DNA from: Acetobacteraceae bacterium
GTDB lineage: Bacteria; Pseudomonadota; Alphaproteobacteria; Acetobacterales; Acetobacteraceae
DNA length: 64,000 bases
Direction of reading: 5' to 3'
Assembly: GCA_947455205.1 (NCBI GenBank)
Contig: CANGNF010000023.1
Span: 1-64,000, forward strand
A program made the translations under genes and the position numbers. This document shows, piece after piece, positions 62,424-64,000 of this stretch. How positions within the stretch are numbered: the first letter of the stretch is position 1; each line of letters opens with the position of its first letter. The notes under the pieces are model-generated. The model did no database searches and had not been told where the DNA came from. It saw only the letters and a list, made by a program, of their open reading frames with translations.

Positions 62424-64000
62424 GCCGGCACCCCGTTCGTGGTCTTGGCGGTCTGGAGGAAGAACTTCTGCATGTCCCAGGCCCCGGTCGGGCAGCGTTC
62501 GGCGCACAGCCCGCAATGCAGGCAGACGTCCTCGTCCTTCACCATCACCCGGCCGGTTTTCAGGCCATCGGCTACGTAGAGGTCCTGGTGCTTGTTGATC
62601 GCCGGCGCCTTCAGCGCCACGCGCAGCGCATCCTCCTCCTCATTGGGCGTGAAGGTGATGCAGTCGGTCGGGCAGATGTCGACGCAGCCATCGCACTCGA
62701 TGCACAGGCTGGCGGCGAACACCGTCTGCACGTCGCAGTTCAGGCAGCGCTGCGCTTCCTTGAAGGCCAGCTCGCGGTCATAGCCCAGCTCGACCTCGGC
62801 CTTGATGCTGCGCAGGCTTTCCGTCGGGTCGGCATGCGGCACCTTGAAGCGCAGGTCGATCGAGACGTCGTTGTCGTAGCTCCACTCATGGATGCCCATC
62901 TTCTGGGACGCCATCTTCACCAGCGGATCGGGCCGGTCGGCCACATCCTGCCCCTGGCAGAACTTGTCGATGCTGATGGCCGCGTCGTGGCCATGCGCCA
63001 CCGCCCAGATGATGTTCTTCGGCCCGAAGGCCGCGTCGCCGCCGAAGAACACGTTGGGCACCGTGCTCTGCAGCGTCGCCTCGTTCAGCTTCGGCAGGCC
63101 CCAGCGGTCGAATTCCAGGCCGATGTCGCGCTCGATCCAGGGGAAGGCGTTTTCCTGGCCGATGGCGACCAACACGTCGTCGCAGGGGATCGTCACATCC
63201 GGCTCGCCGGAAGGCACCAGCTGGCGGCGGCCGCGGGCGTCGTATTCCGCCTTCACCTTCTCGAACACCATGCCGGTCAGGCGGCCGGCCTCGTGCAGCA
63301 CTTCCTTCGGCACCAGGAAGTTCAGGATCGGGATGCCCTCATGCATCGCGTCCTCCTTCTCCCAGGGGCTCGCCTTCATCTCCTCGAAGCCCGAGCGCAC
63401 CACCACGGAGACGCTCTCGCCGCCCAGGCGCCGGGCGCTGCGGCAGCAATCCATGGCGGTGTTGCCGCCGCCCAGCACGATGACGCGCTTGCCGATGCTG
63501 GTGACATGCTCGAAGGAAACGCTGGCCAGCCACTCGATTCCCAGGTGGATGTTGGCCGCGGCCTCCTTGCGGCCGGGCACGTCCAGGTCGCGCCCGCGGG
63601 GCGCGCCGCAGCCGACGAAGACCGCGTCATAGCCCTCGGCCAGCAGGCCCTTCAGGCTGTCCACGCGGGTGTTGTAGTGGGTGGTCACGCCGCCGCGGTT
63701 GGTGATGTAGCCGACTTCCTCGTCGATCACGCTCTCCGGCAGGCGGAAGCGCGGGATCTGGCTCCACATGAAGCCGCCGCCCTTGGCCTCGGCGTCGTAG
63801 ACATGCACGTCGTAGCCCAGCGGCGCCAGGTCGCGCGCCACCGTCAGGCTGGACGGGCCGGCGCCGATGCAGGCCACGCGCTTGCCGTTCTTCGTGGTGG
63901 GGATCGGCGTCAGCCGCGCCAGCACGTCGTCCTTGTTGTCGGCGGCCACGCGCTTGAGCCGGCAGATCGCCACCGGCTCCTCCTCGACCCGCCCGCGCCG
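62408..64000 (-). CDS. GltD-like FAD oxidoreductase with two 4Fe-4S clusters, 5' end off window
   Basis: The frame is open to the right edge (531 codons visible), so the N-terminus is missing; the visible start GRVEEEPVAICRLKR is the usual inner part of a GltD N-terminal domain. FAD site is VACIGAGPSSLTVARDLA; NAD(P) site is VIVLGGGNTAMDCCRSARRL. At the C-terminus is CLNCDV, then CIECDGCVDICPTDC and CLHCGLCAERCPTGA, two ferredoxin-type clusters. It probably moves electrons between NAD(P)H and the ferredoxin of the KorAB enzyme that follows. Confidence 0.92.
   Translation of the reverse strand, partial: RRGRVEEEPVAICRLKRVAADNKDDVLARLTPIPTTKNGKRVACIGAGPSSLTVARDLAPLGYDVHVYDAEAKGGGFMWSQIPRFRLPESVIDEEVGYITNRGGVTTHYNTRVDSLKGLLAEGYDAVFVGCGAPRGRDLDVPGRKEAAANIHLGIEWLASVSFEHVTSIGKRVIVLGGGNTAMDCCRSARRLGGESVSVVVRSGFEEMKASPWEKEDAMHEGIPILNFLVPKEVLHEAGRLTGMVFEKVKAEYDARGRRQLVPSGEPDVTIPCDDVLVAIGQENAFPWIERDIGLEFDRWGLPKLNEATLQSTVPNVFFGGDAAFGPKNIIWAVAHGHDAAISIDKFCQGQDVADRPDPLVKMASQKMGIHEWSYDNDVSIDLRFKVPHADPTESLRSIKAEVELGYDRELAFKEAQRCLNCDVQTVFAASLCIECDGCVDICPTDCITFTPNEEEDALRVALKAPAINKHQDLYVADGLKTGRVMVKDEDVCLHCGLCAERCPTGAWDMQKFFLQTAKTTNGVPACASR

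Overview
The window is a very GC-rich, densely packed stretch of bacterial chromosome with almost no non-coding DNA; the largest gap is about 160 bp. Many gene pairs overlap as ATGA, GTGA, TTGA or TGATG. The gene content points to an alphaproteobacterium of the Acetobacteraceae (Roseomonas-like): a squalene/C30-carotenoid locus, orphan Bug-type solute receptors, urease, plant-type GshA, and an HpnE-style squalene route. That placement is inferred from gene families, not from a marker gene. I see no rRNA, tRNA, CRISPR array, insertion sequence or prophage, and no recognisable DNA-binding transcription regulator.

Layout. (1) 1-19.4 kb, housekeeping and hypothetical genes: a truncated family-2 glycosyltransferase, heme A synthase (ctaA), a 2015-residue histidine kinase with 14 tandem PAS units, tldD, a methyltransferase, gshA, rsmE, ubiA, a protein methyltransferase, several exported or lipoprotein hypotheticals, a DUF2161 nuclease-like protein, a WD40/cytochrome c fusion, a SirB1-family protein and a DUF1272 protein. 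(2) 19.4-28.8 kb, minus strand: a probable operon for a squalene-derived C30 carotenoid, with two CrtN/CrtP-type FAD enzymes, a PlsC-like acyltransferase, a glycosyltransferase, a fused HpnC-HpnD, HpnE and an aldehyde dehydrogenase. Together they would take FPP to squalene, then to a polyene aldehyde and acid, then to a glycosyl ester. (3) 28.9-32.5 kb, minus strand: an NHL-repeat protein, a DAO-family oxidase and an acyl-CoA dehydrogenase. (4) 32.6-38.5 kb, plus strand: a complete urease operon ureD-A-B-C-E-F-G plus a HupE/UreJ nickel permease. UreA carries an 80-residue Lys/Ala/Pro tail like that of histone H1, and UreE carries a His-rich tail. (5) 38.5-43.8 kb, minus strand: a tightly coupled gnd-gntK-RraA-like-acyl-CoA dehydrogenase-acyl-AMP ligase-thioesterase operon. 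(6) 43.9-59.5 kb: catabolic genes (two M20 amidohydrolases, a PuuE-like deacetylase-fold enzyme, a class V aminotransferase, a biotin carboxylase with a free biotin domain, oxidoreductases, a metallo-beta-lactamase-fold hydrolase) interspersed with four Bug-family periplasmic receptors. (7) 59.5-64 kb, minus strand: a 2-oxoacid:ferredoxin oxidoreductase (KorA/KorB-like) operon with a GltD-like FAD/4Fe-4S protein that runs off the right edge. A strong terminator-like hairpin at 59500-59528 separates it from region 6.

The most notable observations are the HpnC-HpnD fusion inside a full C30 carotenoid operon, the histone-H1-like tail on urease gamma, the 14-PAS soluble kinase with no cognate regulator, and the seven-blade WD40/cytochrome c fusion.
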